DNA of 64,000 nt from Lacisediminihabitans changchengi (GTDB lineage Bacteria; Actinomycetota; Actinomycetes; Actinomycetales; Microbacteriaceae). The translations under genes were made by a program, and so were the position numbers. Below the pieces are notes generated by a model that was given only the letters and a program-made list of their open reading frames with translations, had not been told where the DNA came from and did not search any database. Below, piece by piece: positions 8,320-16,784 of the stretch (position 1 is its first letter; every line of letters begins with the position of its first letter). The stretch spans positions 186,001 through 250,000 of the forward strand of contig NZ_JAEPES010000001.1 in NCBI RefSeq assembly GCF_016634425.1, given 5' to 3'.

Positions 8320-9252
8320 ATGACGACTCCTGCCATCCAGCTCAGCTCCCTTCGCAAGGACTTCGGCCATCTGCACGCCGTCGACGGAATCGACCTCACG
8401 GTGCGACAGGGCGAGGTGCTCGCGCTGCTCGGCCCGAACGGCGCCGGCAAGTCCACGACGATCGACCTGACCCTCGGGCTCTCCAGACCGACCGCAGGCA
8501 GCGCGACCCTGTTCGGTGCCGACCCGCGTGCGGCAATCGTCTCCGGGCGAGTCGGCGCGATGCTGCAGGGCGGTGCCCTGCTGCCGGAGACGACGGTGTC
8601 GCAGAGCATCGCGCTCGTGGCTGCAGCACACCGGGCGCCGCTCTCCGTCGCCGACGCGATGGAGCGGGCCGGCATCAGCGAGCTCGCTCACCAAAGGGTG
8701 TCCAAGCTCTCGGGTGGACAACTGCAGCGGGCTCGCTTCGCTGTCGCGGTGGTGTCCGACCCGCAGCTGCTCATCCTCGACGAGCCGACGGCGGCCATGG
8801 ACGTCGAGTCGCGCCGCGAGTTCTGGCGCTCAATGCGCGAATTGACCGCTCAGGGAACCACCGTGGTCTTCGCTACGCACTACCTCGACGAGGCAGACAG
8901 CTACGCCGACCGCATCGTGATCATGAACGCCGGGCGCATCGTCGCCGACGGAACTCCGGCCGAGGTGAAGGCCGTGGTCTCGGGGCGTAGCCTCCGGTTC
9001 GCGGTAACCGGGGGTGGGGCGGATGCCGCGGCCGAGGTCATCCGTTCCCTCCCTGCCGTGCGCGACCTCCGCCGCCTCGCCGACGTCTTCACCCTGGTGT
9101 CGGACGACTCGGACTCCACCCTGCGCGAGTTGCTCCGCCGGGTGCCAGACGCCCGCGACATCGAGATCACCTCGCACAGCATGGACGACGCCTTCCTCGC
9201 GCTCACCTCCGCCGCTCCCCGTACCGCACACACGATCACTGAAGGGGTCTGA
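8320..9252 (+). CDS. ABC transporter ATP-binding protein (ABC-2 type exporter)
   Basis: A 310-residue ATPase that energises the membrane protein encoded next. Walker A LLGPNGAGKST is at about 37-47, the signature LSGGQ at 130-134, Walker B LLILDEP at 150-156 with the switch His in FATHYLDEAD. A roughly 80-residue C-terminal extension (DGTPAEVKAVVSGRSLRF onward) is typical of DrrA/NatA-type exporters. The ATG at 8320 is preferred over an upstream in-frame ATG at 8254, since the extra 22 residues are Arg/Asp-rich and unlike the family. The permease start follows 2 bases after the stop. The substrate is unknown; drugs, lipids or antimicrobial peptides are usual for this class. Confidence 0.88.
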   Translation: MTTPAIQLSSLRKDFGHLHAVDGIDLTVRQGEVLALLGPNGAGKSTTIDLTLGLSRPTAGSATLFGADPRAAIVSGRVGAMLQGGALLPETTVSQSIALVAAAHRAPLSVADAMERAGISELAHQRVSKLSGGQLQRARFAVAVVSDPQLLILDEPTAAMDVESRREFWRSMRELTAQGTTVVFATHYLDEADSYADRIVIMNAGRIVADGTPAEVKAVVSGRSLRFAVTGGGADAAAEVIRSLPAVRDLRRLADVFTLVSDDSDSTLRELLRRVPDARDIEITSHSMDDAFLALTSAAPRTAHTITEGV

Positions 9253-9254
9253 CT

Positions 9255-9998
9255 ATGCCGATCCGCTACATCCTGCTCGAGTCGTGGCGCCAGCTGCGCA
9301 ACGTTCGCTCGCTCGCCTTCACCTTCGTGGTTCCCCTCGTCATGCTGTTGATCTTCGGATCGATCTACGGCGCTGCCGGACAGCAGGAACAGACCACGGG
9401 GCTGCCCTGGCTGATCGTCACCACTGTGCAGATGGCGTCGTACGGCGGCATGATGGCCGCCCTCTCACAGGCCTTCGCGATCACCACCGAGCGCTCGATC
9501 GGCTGGAACCGCCAGCTGCGGATCACTCCGCTCTCCGGTGCCGGCTACCTCCTGTCGAAGGTGTCGGCCGCGCTCCTGGTCGCCCTCACCAGCATCGTGC
9601 TGCTCTGTGCAGTGTCGATCGTCGCCCTCGGGGCGAGGATGGATGCCCTGCACTGGCTGCTGGCGATACTCGGGGTCTGGGTGGGCGTCATCCCGTTCGC
9701 GCTGATCGCCGTCGCGATCGGACAATTCGCGAAGCCGTCGTTCGCCCAACCGCTGTTCATGGTGGTCTTCCTCGGTCTCGCCGTGCTCGGCGGGCTGTGG
9801 ATCCCGCTGGAGATCATGCCGAACTGGGTCATCGGCATTGCGCAGGTGGTGCCCTCCTACTGGTTGAACAAACTCGGGCAGATCGGCGCGCACGGCAGCG
9901 GAGATGCCCTCGTTCCGATCGCCATACTCGCGGCGTGGACTGTCGTGCTGGCCGCCCTGATCACCTGGCGCTACCGCCGCGATGCAGCGCGGTCCTGA
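9255..9998 (+). CDS. ABC-2 type transporter permease
   Basis: A 247-residue membrane protein with six likely helices, including segments near residues 20-42, 55-75, 98-125, 132-154, 160-182 and 219-240. The order and the GLWIPLEIMPNWV loop match the ABC-2 permease family (the DrrB/NatB/YvfS type). GAAGGGG lies 8-9 nt before the ATG. It forms one transcription unit with the ATPase and probably with the histidine kinase and response regulator that follow, a layout seen for exporters that are controlled by their own two-component system. Confidence 0.85.
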   Translation: MPIRYILLESWRQLRNVRSLAFTFVVPLVMLLIFGSIYGAAGQQEQTTGLPWLIVTTVQMASYGGMMAALSQAFAITTERSIGWNRQLRITPLSGAGYLLSKVSAALLVALTSIVLLCAVSIVALGARMDALHWLLAILGVWVGVIPFALIAVAIGQFAKPSFAQPLFMVVFLGLAVLGGLWIPLEIMPNWVIGIAQVVPSYWLNKLGQIGAHGSGDALVPIAILAAWTVVLAALITWRYRRDAARS

Positions 9999-10018
9999 GC
10001 TGGTGGAGACGGTTCGAC

Positions 10019-10024
10019 TAGCGT
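10019..10024 (+). promoter_or_regulatory. -10 box internal to the ABC/two-component cluster
   Basis: TAGCGT lies 7 nt before the ATG at 10032. It suggests that the kinase/regulator pair has its own leaderless promoter in addition to read-through from the transporter genes. It also argues against the in-frame GTG at 10023, which overlaps the box. Confidence 0.45.
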
Positions 10025-10031
10025 GACTGAC

Positions 10032-11171
10032 ATGAGTGCCACCACCGATGTCATGACGCTCGGTGAGCGTCTGCGCGCACCGGGTTCTCGCAACTGGTAC
10101 ATCGGCAGCGGCGCCGGGCTGCTCTGGCAGACCCTCCTGGTCGTCTCGATCGTGGCGCTGCCGCTACCGGTCGGGCAGAAGGTCGGCGGGCTCGCGCTGC
10201 TTGCCGTGATCTACGCGGCGTTCCTGCTCGTCGGGCCCATCATCTGGCGGGAGAGCGCGCGCACCAAGATCCTGGTGACGCTCGGCTTCTGGGCAGTCAG
10301 CGCGATCCTGATCCCGCTCGTCGGGCCGGTGGCGATCTGGGTGTGGCTGCTGATCGTCTCCTTGGCCGCGTTCACGAACCTGCCGGTGGCGGCATCCGTT
10401 CCAATCAGTGCGGGGGTAGTCGGACTGCAACTGGCGATCGGCGCGGCGAACGACTTCACGCTTGGACTCGGCTTCGCCCCGATCGTCACCGCGGTCTGCG
10501 CAGCCACCTTCATCGGGCTCGGATTGCTCGGACGGTCGAACCAGCGGCTCGAGGTCGCCAACACCGAGATCGCCCGGCTCGCCGTGGAGGCCGAGCGTGC
10601 GCGATTCGGCCGCGACCTCCATGATGTGCTGGGGCACACGCTCACCGTCGTGACCGTGAAGTCGGAGTTGGCGCGCCGCCTGGTCACTATCGACCCGGCA
10701 CGGGCGGAGTCCGAAATCGTGGATATCGAGCAGCTCGCCCGCGGCGCTCTCGCCGACCTCAGACTGGCGGTGACCAGCTATCGCGAGGTGACGCTGGAGT
10801 CGGAGCTGGCCACCGCGCGCACGGCTCTCGCGGCCGCTGACATCCGGCTGGACTTAGAGGATCGCGGAGCCCCAGACGATGCCGCACTGCGCAGCGTATT
10901 CGCCTGGGTGCTGCGCGAGGGGGTCACCAACGTCATCCGTCACTCGGGGTCGTCGACCTGCTGGGTGACGGTGAGCCCGGACGCGCTGACCGTGGCCGAC
11001 GACGGTCGAGGAGGCACCGTCGAACCGGGCACTCTCGAGAGAGGCAACGGTCTGCGCGGACTGCGCGAGCGCAGCCGCGAGGTCGGCGCCGAGCTCGCGA
11101 TCAGCCCGAGTGCGCGCGACGGCTTCGCCCTGACCGTGCGGGCCGCACAGAAGTTCCGGACAGCGCGGTGA
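10032..11171 (+). CDS. NarL-type sensor histidine kinase (HisKA_3)
   Basis: A 379-residue membrane kinase. The N-terminal 165 residues hold about six membrane helices with almost no extracellular loop, so it probably senses a signal within the membrane, as DesK-type kinases do. A coiled linker leads to the HisKA_3 box ERARFGRDLHDVLGHTL, with the phospho-accepting His near residue 197, and then an HATPase domain with the N box EGVTNVIRHS and the G box ADDGRGG. It follows the ABC exporter and overlaps the response regulator by 4 bp (GTGA). It probably controls that exporter. Confidence 0.88.
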   Translation: MSATTDVMTLGERLRAPGSRNWYIGSGAGLLWQTLLVVSIVALPLPVGQKVGGLALLAVIYAAFLLVGPIIWRESARTKILVTLGFWAVSAILIPLVGPVAIWVWLLIVSLAAFTNLPVAASVPISAGVVGLQLAIGAANDFTLGLGFAPIVTAVCAATFIGLGLLGRSNQRLEVANTEIARLAVEAERARFGRDLHDVLGHTLTVVTVKSELARRLVTIDPARAESEIVDIEQLARGALADLRLAVTSYREVTLESELATARTALAAADIRLDLEDRGAPDDAALRSVFAWVLREGVTNVIRHSGSSTCWVTVSPDALTVADDGRGGTVEPGTLERGNGLRGLRERSREVGAELAISPSARDGFALTVRAAQKFRTAR

Positions 11172-11782
11172 CCATCCGCATCGTGATCGCCGACGACCAA
11201 GCACTGGTTCGCGGCGCCCTCGCCTCCCTGCTTGACCTCGAGACCGACTTCGAGGTCGTCGGGCAGACCGGTCGTGGAGACGAGGTGCTCCCCCTGGTGC
11301 AGACCACGGCCGCTCATGTCGCCCTGCTCGACGTGGAGATGCCGGGCCTCGATGGATTGTCGGTGGCGCGTCAGCTCACCGAATCGGGATCGTCGTGCCG
11401 ATCGCTGATCGTGACGACGTTTGGCAGACCCGGGTATCTGAGGCGATCGCTGGAGGCTGGGGCATCCGGATTCATCGTCAAGGACACCCCGTCCGATCAG
11501 CTGGCCGATGCCGTGCGTCGGGTCGCCTCCGGACTGAGAGTGGTCGATCCCGCGCTGGCCACCGAGTCGCTGGTGACCGGCGATTCGCCGCTCACCGCGC
11601 GCGAGACCGACGTGCTGCTCTCGCTGCGCACCGAGGGACGGATAGCGGATGTCGCGGCCGCTCTGCATCTCTCCGAGGGAACGGTGCGCAACCACCTGTC
11701 GTCCGCGATCGGCAAGACCGGCGCGCGCAACGGCGGCGAGGCCGTGCGTATCGCCGCCGACAACGGCTGGCTGCTCGGCTGA
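11168..11782 (+). CDS. NarL/LuxR-type response regulator
   Basis: A 204-residue regulator with a receiver domain (acidic pair Asp9-Asp10, phospho-acceptor Asp55 in LLDVEMPG, Thr in IVTTFG, Lys in VKDTP) and a C-terminal LuxR helix-turn-helix (about 141-204, LTARETDVLL through VRNHLSSAIGKTG). It is the cognate partner of the preceding kinase, with which it overlaps by GTGA. Targets are likely to include the upstream ABC transporter genes, an inference from position only. Confidence 0.9.
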   Translation: MTIRIVIADDQALVRGALASLLDLETDFEVVGQTGRGDEVLPLVQTTAAHVALLDVEMPGLDGLSVARQLTESGSSCRSLIVTTFGRPGYLRRSLEAGASGFIVKDTPSDQLADAVRRVASGLRVVDPALATESLVTGDSPLTARETDVLLSLRTEGRIADVAAALHLSEGTVRNHLSSAIGKTGARNGGEAVRIAADNGWLLG

Positions 11783-11887
11783 GTTCTTCGCCCGGCACAG
11801 CAACGCTTCGGTATCGATCCGCGCAGATCGCGACCCCAGGAGACTAACCTGGTCGGCTGCCCGGAACCGAGTGGCAGAGAGGTAGCG

Positions 11888-12925
11888 ATGAGAACCCTCA
11901 TCGACGAGATCCCCGTTCCTCACGCCGTCGACGACGGCGACTGGCCCGCTTTTGCCGCGGCCATGGTCGTACGCAACGCGGTGCAGGCCGCCGCCTACGG
12001 CACCGACGAGATGTTCATGTCGGCCGCGGACCTCCTTCCGTACTGGCGCGACCCGCACGAACCGAAGCGTCTCCTGGTCGCCAGGGTCGACGGCGGCATC
12101 GTGGGCAGGGCGGTCGTCGAGCGCCAGGACGAGTCCACCGAGGTCGCATGGGTCAGCGTGGAGGTGCTTCCCGAATTCCGCGGCCGCGGCATCGGACGCG
12201 CGCTTGCCGATCGAGCCGAGGAGCTGGCCGCCGACGTCGACAGACTCGTCGTCTACTCGCCGATCCCCGACGCACCGGGCGAGCGCCTGCATCCACCGAC
12301 CGGCTTCGGATCGGTGCCGCAGGCGCGCGCCGAGGTGCGCTTCCTCCTCGCCCGCGGCTACACGCTGGAACAGGTCGAGCGGGCGAGCCGCCTGCCGCTC
12401 CCGGCGCACGACCTTCCGGCCGCACCCGCCCCCGACGGCTACCGGATGCACCGGTGGATCAACCGCACCCCGCCAGAGTGGCTCGCCGACATGACTGCGC
12501 TGTTCACGCTGATGAGTACGGACGAGCCGTCTGCGGGGCTCGACGAACCCGAGGACATCTGGACGCCCGAGCGCCTGACCGCCTACGAGGAGCGTCGCGA
12601 ATCGAGCGACCGCACCCACCTCGTCAGCGCGGTCGAGAACACCGCCACCGGCACACTGGTGGGGATGACCGAGCTGGCGGTACCGTCGGAACTCTCGCGC
12701 CCCGCGATGCAGCAGGACACCATCGTCGACCGGGCCAACCGCGGACATCGGCTCGGGATGGTGCTCAAGGTCGCGAATCTCGAGTATTTGCAGAGGGAGC
12801 GGCCGGGACATCCGTCGGTCATCACGTTCAACGCAGAGGAGAACCGGCACATGCTCGACGTGAACGAGGCGGTCGGGTTCGTGCCGATGGGATTTGAGGG
12901 CGCCTGGAAGAAGGTGCTGCGGTAG
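11888..12925 (+). CDS. tandem-domain GNAT acetyltransferase
   Basis: A 345-residue protein with two GNAT folds. The N-terminal domain has the acetyl-CoA loop EFRGRGIGRALADRA near residues 97-111; the C-terminal domain is more diverged but keeps NRGHRLGMVLKVANLEYL (about 284-301) and an asparagine-rich beta strand (ITFNAEENRHMLDVNEAVGF). The two-domain plan recalls mycothiol synthase and other actinobacterial double-GNAT proteins, but MshD-specific features cannot be claimed. The substrate is unknown. GAGAGG precedes the ATG; a TAACCT box at 11845-11850 may be its -10. Confidence 0.75.
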   Translation: MRTLIDEIPVPHAVDDGDWPAFAAAMVVRNAVQAAAYGTDEMFMSAADLLPYWRDPHEPKRLLVARVDGGIVGRAVVERQDESTEVAWVSVEVLPEFRGRGIGRALADRAEELAADVDRLVVYSPIPDAPGERLHPPTGFGSVPQARAEVRFLLARGYTLEQVERASRLPLPAHDLPAAPAPDGYRMHRWINRTPPEWLADMTALFTLMSTDEPSAGLDEPEDIWTPERLTAYEERRESSDRTHLVSAVENTATGTLVGMTELAVPSELSRPAMQQDTIVDRANRGHRLGMVLKVANLEYLQRERPGHPSVITFNAEENRHMLDVNEAVGFVPMGFEGAWKKVLR

Positions 12926-12931
12926 GCCCGC

Positions 12932-13447
12932 TCAGCTGCCGCAACTCTGCCAGGCGTCGCTCGACTGCACCGCCTTCGCGAACGTCTCGACCGTCGCTCC
13001 GTAGCCGCCGTCGAGCGCCGTGGTCGCGATGGTGTCGAGCGTCGTGGCTCGTTCGGTCTTCGTCTCGCCCCGGAGCGACTTCAGGTCGGTCTTGAGTGCG
13101 TCCGGCAGCGGGCGAAGGCGAACACCCGGGTTCTCCGCGCGCCACTGCGCCTTGGCCTCGACCCCGGGGCCGTAGCCGCCATCCGCCGCCTTCGCGCGAA
13201 TGGTCTTCACCTCGGCGCGGCGTTCCGCTCCTGGCTTCATGGCCTTGAGCGTCTTTAGATCGCTCCGCAGGTCGGCCGGTGCCGCCCGCAATGCCACCCG
13301 CAGGTGCTGGGCGAACGAGCACGTGGTGGTACTGGTCGTGGCATCCGCGGTACTGGCGTTCGCGGCGACCGCCCCGCCGCCGATCACGAGGGCGATGCCA
13401 GCCGCGAAGGCGGTGCCAGAGGTCAAGATCTTGCGTCCGGTGTTCAT
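12932..13447 (-). CDS. secreted protein with two internal repeats
   Basis: A 171-residue exported protein. Residues 1-31 form a Sec signal peptide (basic MNTGRK, hydrophobic core, cleavage expected near VAANAS-TADA). The mature part holds two related blocks of about 50 residues: LRAAPADLRSDLKTLKA...DGGYGPGVEAKAQ and LRPLPDALKTDLKSLRG...DGGYGATVETFAK. Each pairs an Arg/Lys/Asp helix with a DGGYG turn. Three Cys are present, one near the mature N terminus and one three residues from the end, so a disulphide may close the fold. The family is not recognised. AGGAG precedes the ATG at 13447, which is preferred over an upstream in-frame ATG. It is divergent from the OmpR-type regulator and shares its control region. 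Confidence 0.7.
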   Translation of the reverse strand: MNTGRKILTSGTAFAAGIALVIGGGAVAANASTADATTSTTTCSFAQHLRVALRAAPADLRSDLKTLKAMKPGAERRAEVKTIRAKAADGGYGPGVEAKAQWRAENPGVRLRPLPDALKTDLKSLRGETKTERATTLDTIATTALDGGYGATVETFAKAVQSSDAWQSCGS

Positions 13448-13518
13448 GGTGCGCTCCTGTCGAATCGTGGGTCGCTCCGTGCGACCGGGCTTCAGCATCC
13501 GCTGCGCCGATCAGCGGG

Positions 13519-13548
13519 ATGTTCGGTGCATGTTCGGGGAATGTAAAG
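13519..13548. promoter_or_regulatory. three direct repeats at 11-bp period, likely OmpR-family site
   Basis: ATGTTCGG at 13519, ATGTTCGG at 13530 and ATGTAAAG at 13541 start exactly 11 bp apart, one DNA turn. Direct repeats with about 11-bp spacing are the usual binding pattern of OmpR/PhoB-family regulators. The site lies midway between the secreted protein gene and the response regulator gene. Confidence 0.6.
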
Positions 13549-13586
13549 TCACTCCCCTTCCCCGCTGGCATCGCCGTGCGACCGAG

Positions 13587-13592
13587 CAGAAT
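13587..13592 (+). promoter_or_regulatory. -10-like box for leaderless response regulator transcript
   Basis: CAGAAT is followed by 6 nt and the ATG at 13599. It is a weaker match than TAnnnT but has the same spacing as the other leaderless candidates and as 56052-56057. Confidence 0.35.
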
Positions 13593-13598
13593 GGTGCG

Positions 13599-14291
13599 AT
13601 GAGCGAGTCGCGCGGGCTGATCGTGGTGGTAGAAGACGAGCACGCCATCGCCGACCTCGAGCGGCTCTACCTGGTGGATGCCGGCTTCGGTGTGCACGTC
13701 GAGCGGGAGGGCAGCGCCGGGCTCGCCGCGATCCGACGCCTGCGCCCGGTGGCGGTGGTGCTCGACGTCGGACTCCCCGGCCTGGACGGCATCGAGGTCT
13801 GCCGTGCGCTCCGGGCTGCGGATGACTGGACGCCGGTGATCTTCGTCACCGCCCGTGACGACGAGGTCGACCGCATCATCGGGCTCGAGCTCGGTGCCGA
13901 CGACTACCTCACCAAGCCGTTCTCACCCCGCGAGCTGGTGGTGCGAGTGAAGACGATCCTGCGCCGCGGCAGCATGGCCAGCGGCCCCGGTACGGTGAGA
14001 GTCGGCACGGTGACGCTGCACTCGGCGGAGCGGAGGGTGGAGGCATCCGGACGGCCCGTGCCGTTGACCAGTCTGGAGTTCGACCTGCTCGCCAAGCTGA
14101 TGAGCGCCCCGGGGCAGGTGTTCACGCGCGAGCAGCTGCTCGCCACGGTGTGGGGACAGGCCGACTACGGACTCGGCCGCACGGTGGATGTACACGTGGC
14201 ACAGCTGAGGTCGAAGCTCGGCGACGACAGCCCGATCGTCACCTCGCGCGGCGTCGGCTACGCCGCGCGCGACCTACGGAGCGAAGCGTGA
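13599..14291 (+). CDS. OmpR-family response regulator
   Basis: A 230-residue regulator: receiver domain with acidic residues Glu12-Asp13, phospho-acceptor Asp56 (VVLDVGLPG), Thr in VIFVTARDD and Lys in YLTKPFSPREL, then a winged-helix DNA-binding domain (about 130-228) ending QLRSKLGDDSPIVTSRGVGYA. The ATG at 13599 begins the conserved receiver fold; an upstream in-frame start would add more than 130 unrelated residues. It overlaps the kinase gene by 4 bp (GTGA) and faces the secreted protein gene across a probable binding site. Confidence 0.92.
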   Translation: MSESRGLIVVVEDEHAIADLERLYLVDAGFGVHVEREGSAGLAAIRRLRPVAVVLDVGLPGLDGIEVCRALRAADDWTPVIFVTARDDEVDRIIGLELGADDYLTKPFSPRELVVRVKTILRRGSMASGPGTVRVGTVTLHSAERRVEASGRPVPLTSLEFDLLAKLMSAPGQVFTREQLLATVWGQADYGLGRTVDVHVAQLRSKLGDDSPIVTSRGVGYAARDLRSEA

Positions 14292-15655
14292 GGGCCTGGC
14301 TCGGATCGCTCAGCGGGCGGATCACCCTCGTCACCGCCGGCGTCGCCGTGCTCGCTGTGCTCGTCACCGGGCTCCTGTCCCTGCAGCTGGTGCGCTCGTC
14401 GAACCTCAGCGAGGCGCGCAGCCAGCTCGCCACGCAGGCTCAGCTGCTGAGCGAGCATCCGGCGACAGCCTCGCGACTCGGCGAGCAGGCGCGACTCGCC
14501 CTCGGCGACACTGCCGTCGCCGTGGTCTCGCCCGACGGCACGGTGACCGGCGATGCCGCGGCCTATCTGCGGCCGGCGCAGCTGCGTGCCCTGCTCGCCG
14601 GGCGGCCGGTGTCGGTCGTGGAGCGACGCGCGGTGACGCCGGTGGTCGTCGAAGGCCGACCGACCGCGGCCGGCGGCGCCGTGGTGCTCGCCCGCACCGA
14701 GCAGAACCTCGAGGCACCCGCGAGGGCGACCACCGGCCGCATCGTGATCGCCCTGGTGGTGGGCGTCGTGATCGCGTTGGTCGCGGGGGCGCTACTCGGG
14801 CGCTGGATCGCCCGCCCCCTCGTCGTCGCGGCCGCTACCGCCCGACGGATGGCGTCGGGCGAGCGCGATCTGCCGCTGCCGGCGCGGGGGCCGTCGGAGA
14901 TCACGGATGTCGGCCACGCTCTCGCCGCACTCGACACCTCCCTTAGCGCCAGCGAGGGGCGGCAGCGGGAGTTCCTGCTGTCGATCTCGCACGAACTTCG
15001 CACGCCGCTGACCGCGCTGCGCGGCTATGGCGAGGCACTCGCCGACGGCGTGATCCCCGCCGCCGAGACGGCGACCGTTGGCGCGACCCTGGTCGCCGAG
15101 ACCGAGCGTCTCGACCACTTCGTCGCCGATCTGCTCGAGCTCGCTCGGCTCGAGGCCGACGACTTCGCCCTCAACCCGCAGCCGGTCGACCTGCACGAAC
15201 TACTCGCCCAGGTACGGGACGCCTGGGGTGGTCGCAGCGCCAACCTCGGGGTGGCGCTCACCGTCGAGTCCGCCCCTCTCGACTCCGCCTCGCTCAAGCC
15301 CGCCCCTCTGGTTATCGTCACCGACGGGAGACGCCTCCGCCAGGTCGTCGACGGTCTGGTCGAGAACGCCCTGCGAGTGTCACCCGCCGGGTCGACGGTC
15401 ACGATCGCGGCGCTGCGCGACGACGACGAGGTACGGCTGTCGGTGTCCGATGGCGGCCCGGGTCTCAGCCCGGAGGATGCGGCGCACGCCTTCGAGCGCG
15501 GGTTACTGCAGGCGAAGTATCGCAACGAACGCCCGGTCGGCACCGGACTCGGCCTGTCTATCGCGGCGCGGCTCGTCACCCGGCTCGGGGGAACCGTCGT
15601 GGCGGGCCCAGCCCCCGGCGGTGGTGCACGCTTCACGGTGACGCTGCCCGTCTGA
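14288..15655 (+). CDS. HisKA sensor histidine kinase
   Basis: A 455-residue transmembrane kinase. Membrane helices are at about 12-35 and 151-172, with a roughly 115-residue extracytoplasmic sensor domain between them, then a HAMP linker (173-225), the HisKA box LSISHELRTPLTALRGYGEAL with His235, and the HATPase domain (N box DGLVENALRVSP, G1 DGGPGLSPEDA, G2 GTGLGLSIAARLV). GTG at 14288 overlaps the regulator's TGA. With the regulator it forms a classical two-component pair; the adjacent divergent secreted protein may be part of the same response. Confidence 0.92.
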   Translation: MRAWLGSLSGRITLVTAGVAVLAVLVTGLLSLQLVRSSNLSEARSQLATQAQLLSEHPATASRLGEQARLALGDTAVAVVSPDGTVTGDAAAYLRPAQLRALLAGRPVSVVERRAVTPVVVEGRPTAAGGAVVLARTEQNLEAPARATTGRIVIALVVGVVIALVAGALLGRWIARPLVVAAATARRMASGERDLPLPARGPSEITDVGHALAALDTSLSASEGRQREFLLSISHELRTPLTALRGYGEALADGVIPAAETATVGATLVAETERLDHFVADLLELARLEADDFALNPQPVDLHELLAQVRDAWGGRSANLGVALTVESAPLDSASLKPAPLVIVTDGRRLRQVVDGLVENALRVSPAGSTVTIAALRDDDEVRLSVSDGGPGLSPEDAAHAFERGLLQAKYRNERPVGTGLGLSIAARLVTRLGGTVVAGPAPGGGARFTVTLPV

Positions 15656-15692
15656 ACCTGCCCCGGTGACTCTGCCCCCGTGACGCTGCCCG

Positions 15693-15785
15693 AATTCAGG
15701 ACACCGTGTCACTCGTGAGGCAGGAAGGACGGATGTTCTCCCCTCCCGCATCAGCCGCCACTTTCGCCACACGACCTCCTGAATT
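15693..15785. repeat. imperfect inverted repeat enclosing about 60 bp
   Basis: AATTCAGGA at 15693-15701 is matched by TCCTGAATT at 15777-15785, and the pairing continues imperfectly inward (GTGT with ACAC). The enclosed DNA has no gene. It fills the 167-base gap between the kinase and mutM, whose 3' ends converge here. It could be a terminator-like structure or a small palindromic repeat. Three loose copies of GTGACnCTGCCC lie just to the left (15643-15691). Confidence 0.4.
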
Positions 15786-15822
15786 ACGGGACTGGGCGGG
15801 GCGTGACGCCGGGAGCGGGGCG

Positions 15823-16758
15823 TCAGGTGGTGCGGAGGCGCTGGCAGAACGGGCAGTAGTGGCTGCCGCGGTTCATGAACTGGTCACGCACGATCGGGCG
15901 ACCGCAGCGCGGGCAGGCCTCGCCGTGCTGCCCATAGGCGTTCAGCGAATGCGAGAAGTAGCCGCTCGCCCCGTTGACGTTCACGTATTGCGCGTCGAAG
16001 CTAGTGCCGCCCTCGGCGAGAGCCTTGCGCAGCACGATCCGCACCTCGGCCAGCAGGGTCTTCGCCCGCGCCCGGCTGAGCGTGTTCGTCGGCTGGTCAT
16101 AGTGGATCCGCGATGCCCAGAGTGATTCGTCGGCGTAGATATTGCCGATCCCGCTGATCAGGTTCTGGTCGAGCAGCGCCCGCTTGATGCCGGTCTTGCG
16201 CTTCGCGAGGGCGGCGAAGAACCTGCCGTCGTCGAAGGCCGGGTCCAGCGGGTCGCGCGCGATGTGGGCCACCTGCGACGGGATCAGCGCGAGCTCCGAC
16301 CCGAGACCGGCGGCACGGCCGTCATCCGTTGGCACGAGCCTGTCGATCGCCATCGAGCCGAAGATGCGCTGATCCACGAAATCAAGGCGGATGAGTTCGG
16401 CACGCAGATCGCGGTGGCCACTGTCTGGGCTCGGGGTGACCAGCCCCAGACGGATGCGCAGGAGGGAATCATCCGGCTGATCCAGCGAGCGCAACAGCAC
16501 CTGGCCGCTCATGCCGAGGTGCACGACGAGGGCTTCGGGTTCGTCGACGCTGCCCGACAGCGGCAGCCAGAGGAACTTGCCGCGGCGCACCGCCGCCTCG
16601 ATGGAGCGTCCCTCGAGGCGCTCGATGAAGTCTTCGCTCGGGCCTTCGTGGCGCCGAAGCGACCGCGACTCGAAGACCGAAACGGATGCGATCCGCGCAC
16701 CCACCACGGCCGGCTCGAGGCCTGCGCGAACGACCTCGACCTCCGGCAGTTCGGGCAT
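15823..16758 (-). CDS. mutM: formamidopyrimidine-DNA glycosylase
   Basis: A base-excision repair enzyme that removes 8-oxoguanine and nicks the DNA. The 311-residue protein starts MPELPEVE, with Pro2 the catalytic nucleophile and Glu3/Glu6 supporting. The H2TH region carries LLDQNLISGIGNIYADE, and the C-terminal zinc finger has Cys-x2-Cys (CPRC) and Cys-x2-Cys (CPFC) about 20 residues apart. It is the last gene of a likely unit DUF177-rpmF-rnc-mutM, 26 bp after rnc, an order often seen in actinobacteria. Confidence 0.96.
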   Translation of the reverse strand: MPELPEVEVVRAGLEPAVVGARIASVSVFESRSLRRHEGPSEDFIERLEGRSIEAAVRRGKFLWLPLSGSVDEPEALVVHLGMSGQVLLRSLDQPDDSLLRIRLGLVTPSPDSGHRDLRAELIRLDFVDQRIFGSMAIDRLVPTDDGRAAGLGSELALIPSQVAHIARDPLDPAFDDGRFFAALAKRKTGIKRALLDQNLISGIGNIYADESLWASRIHYDQPTNTLSRARAKTLLAEVRIVLRKALAEGGTSFDAQYVNVNGASGYFSHSLNAYGQHGEACPRCGRPIVRDQFMNRGSHYCPFCQRLRTT

Positions 16759-16784
16759 TTACAGCTCTGGCTCGAGGGGTCGAA

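Noticed and set aside
10940-12850. A 636-codon open frame on the minus strand
   Set aside because: It lies opposite the response regulator and GNAT genes, whose motifs and ribosome sites are clear; the translation is Arg/Gly/His-rich without any domain.
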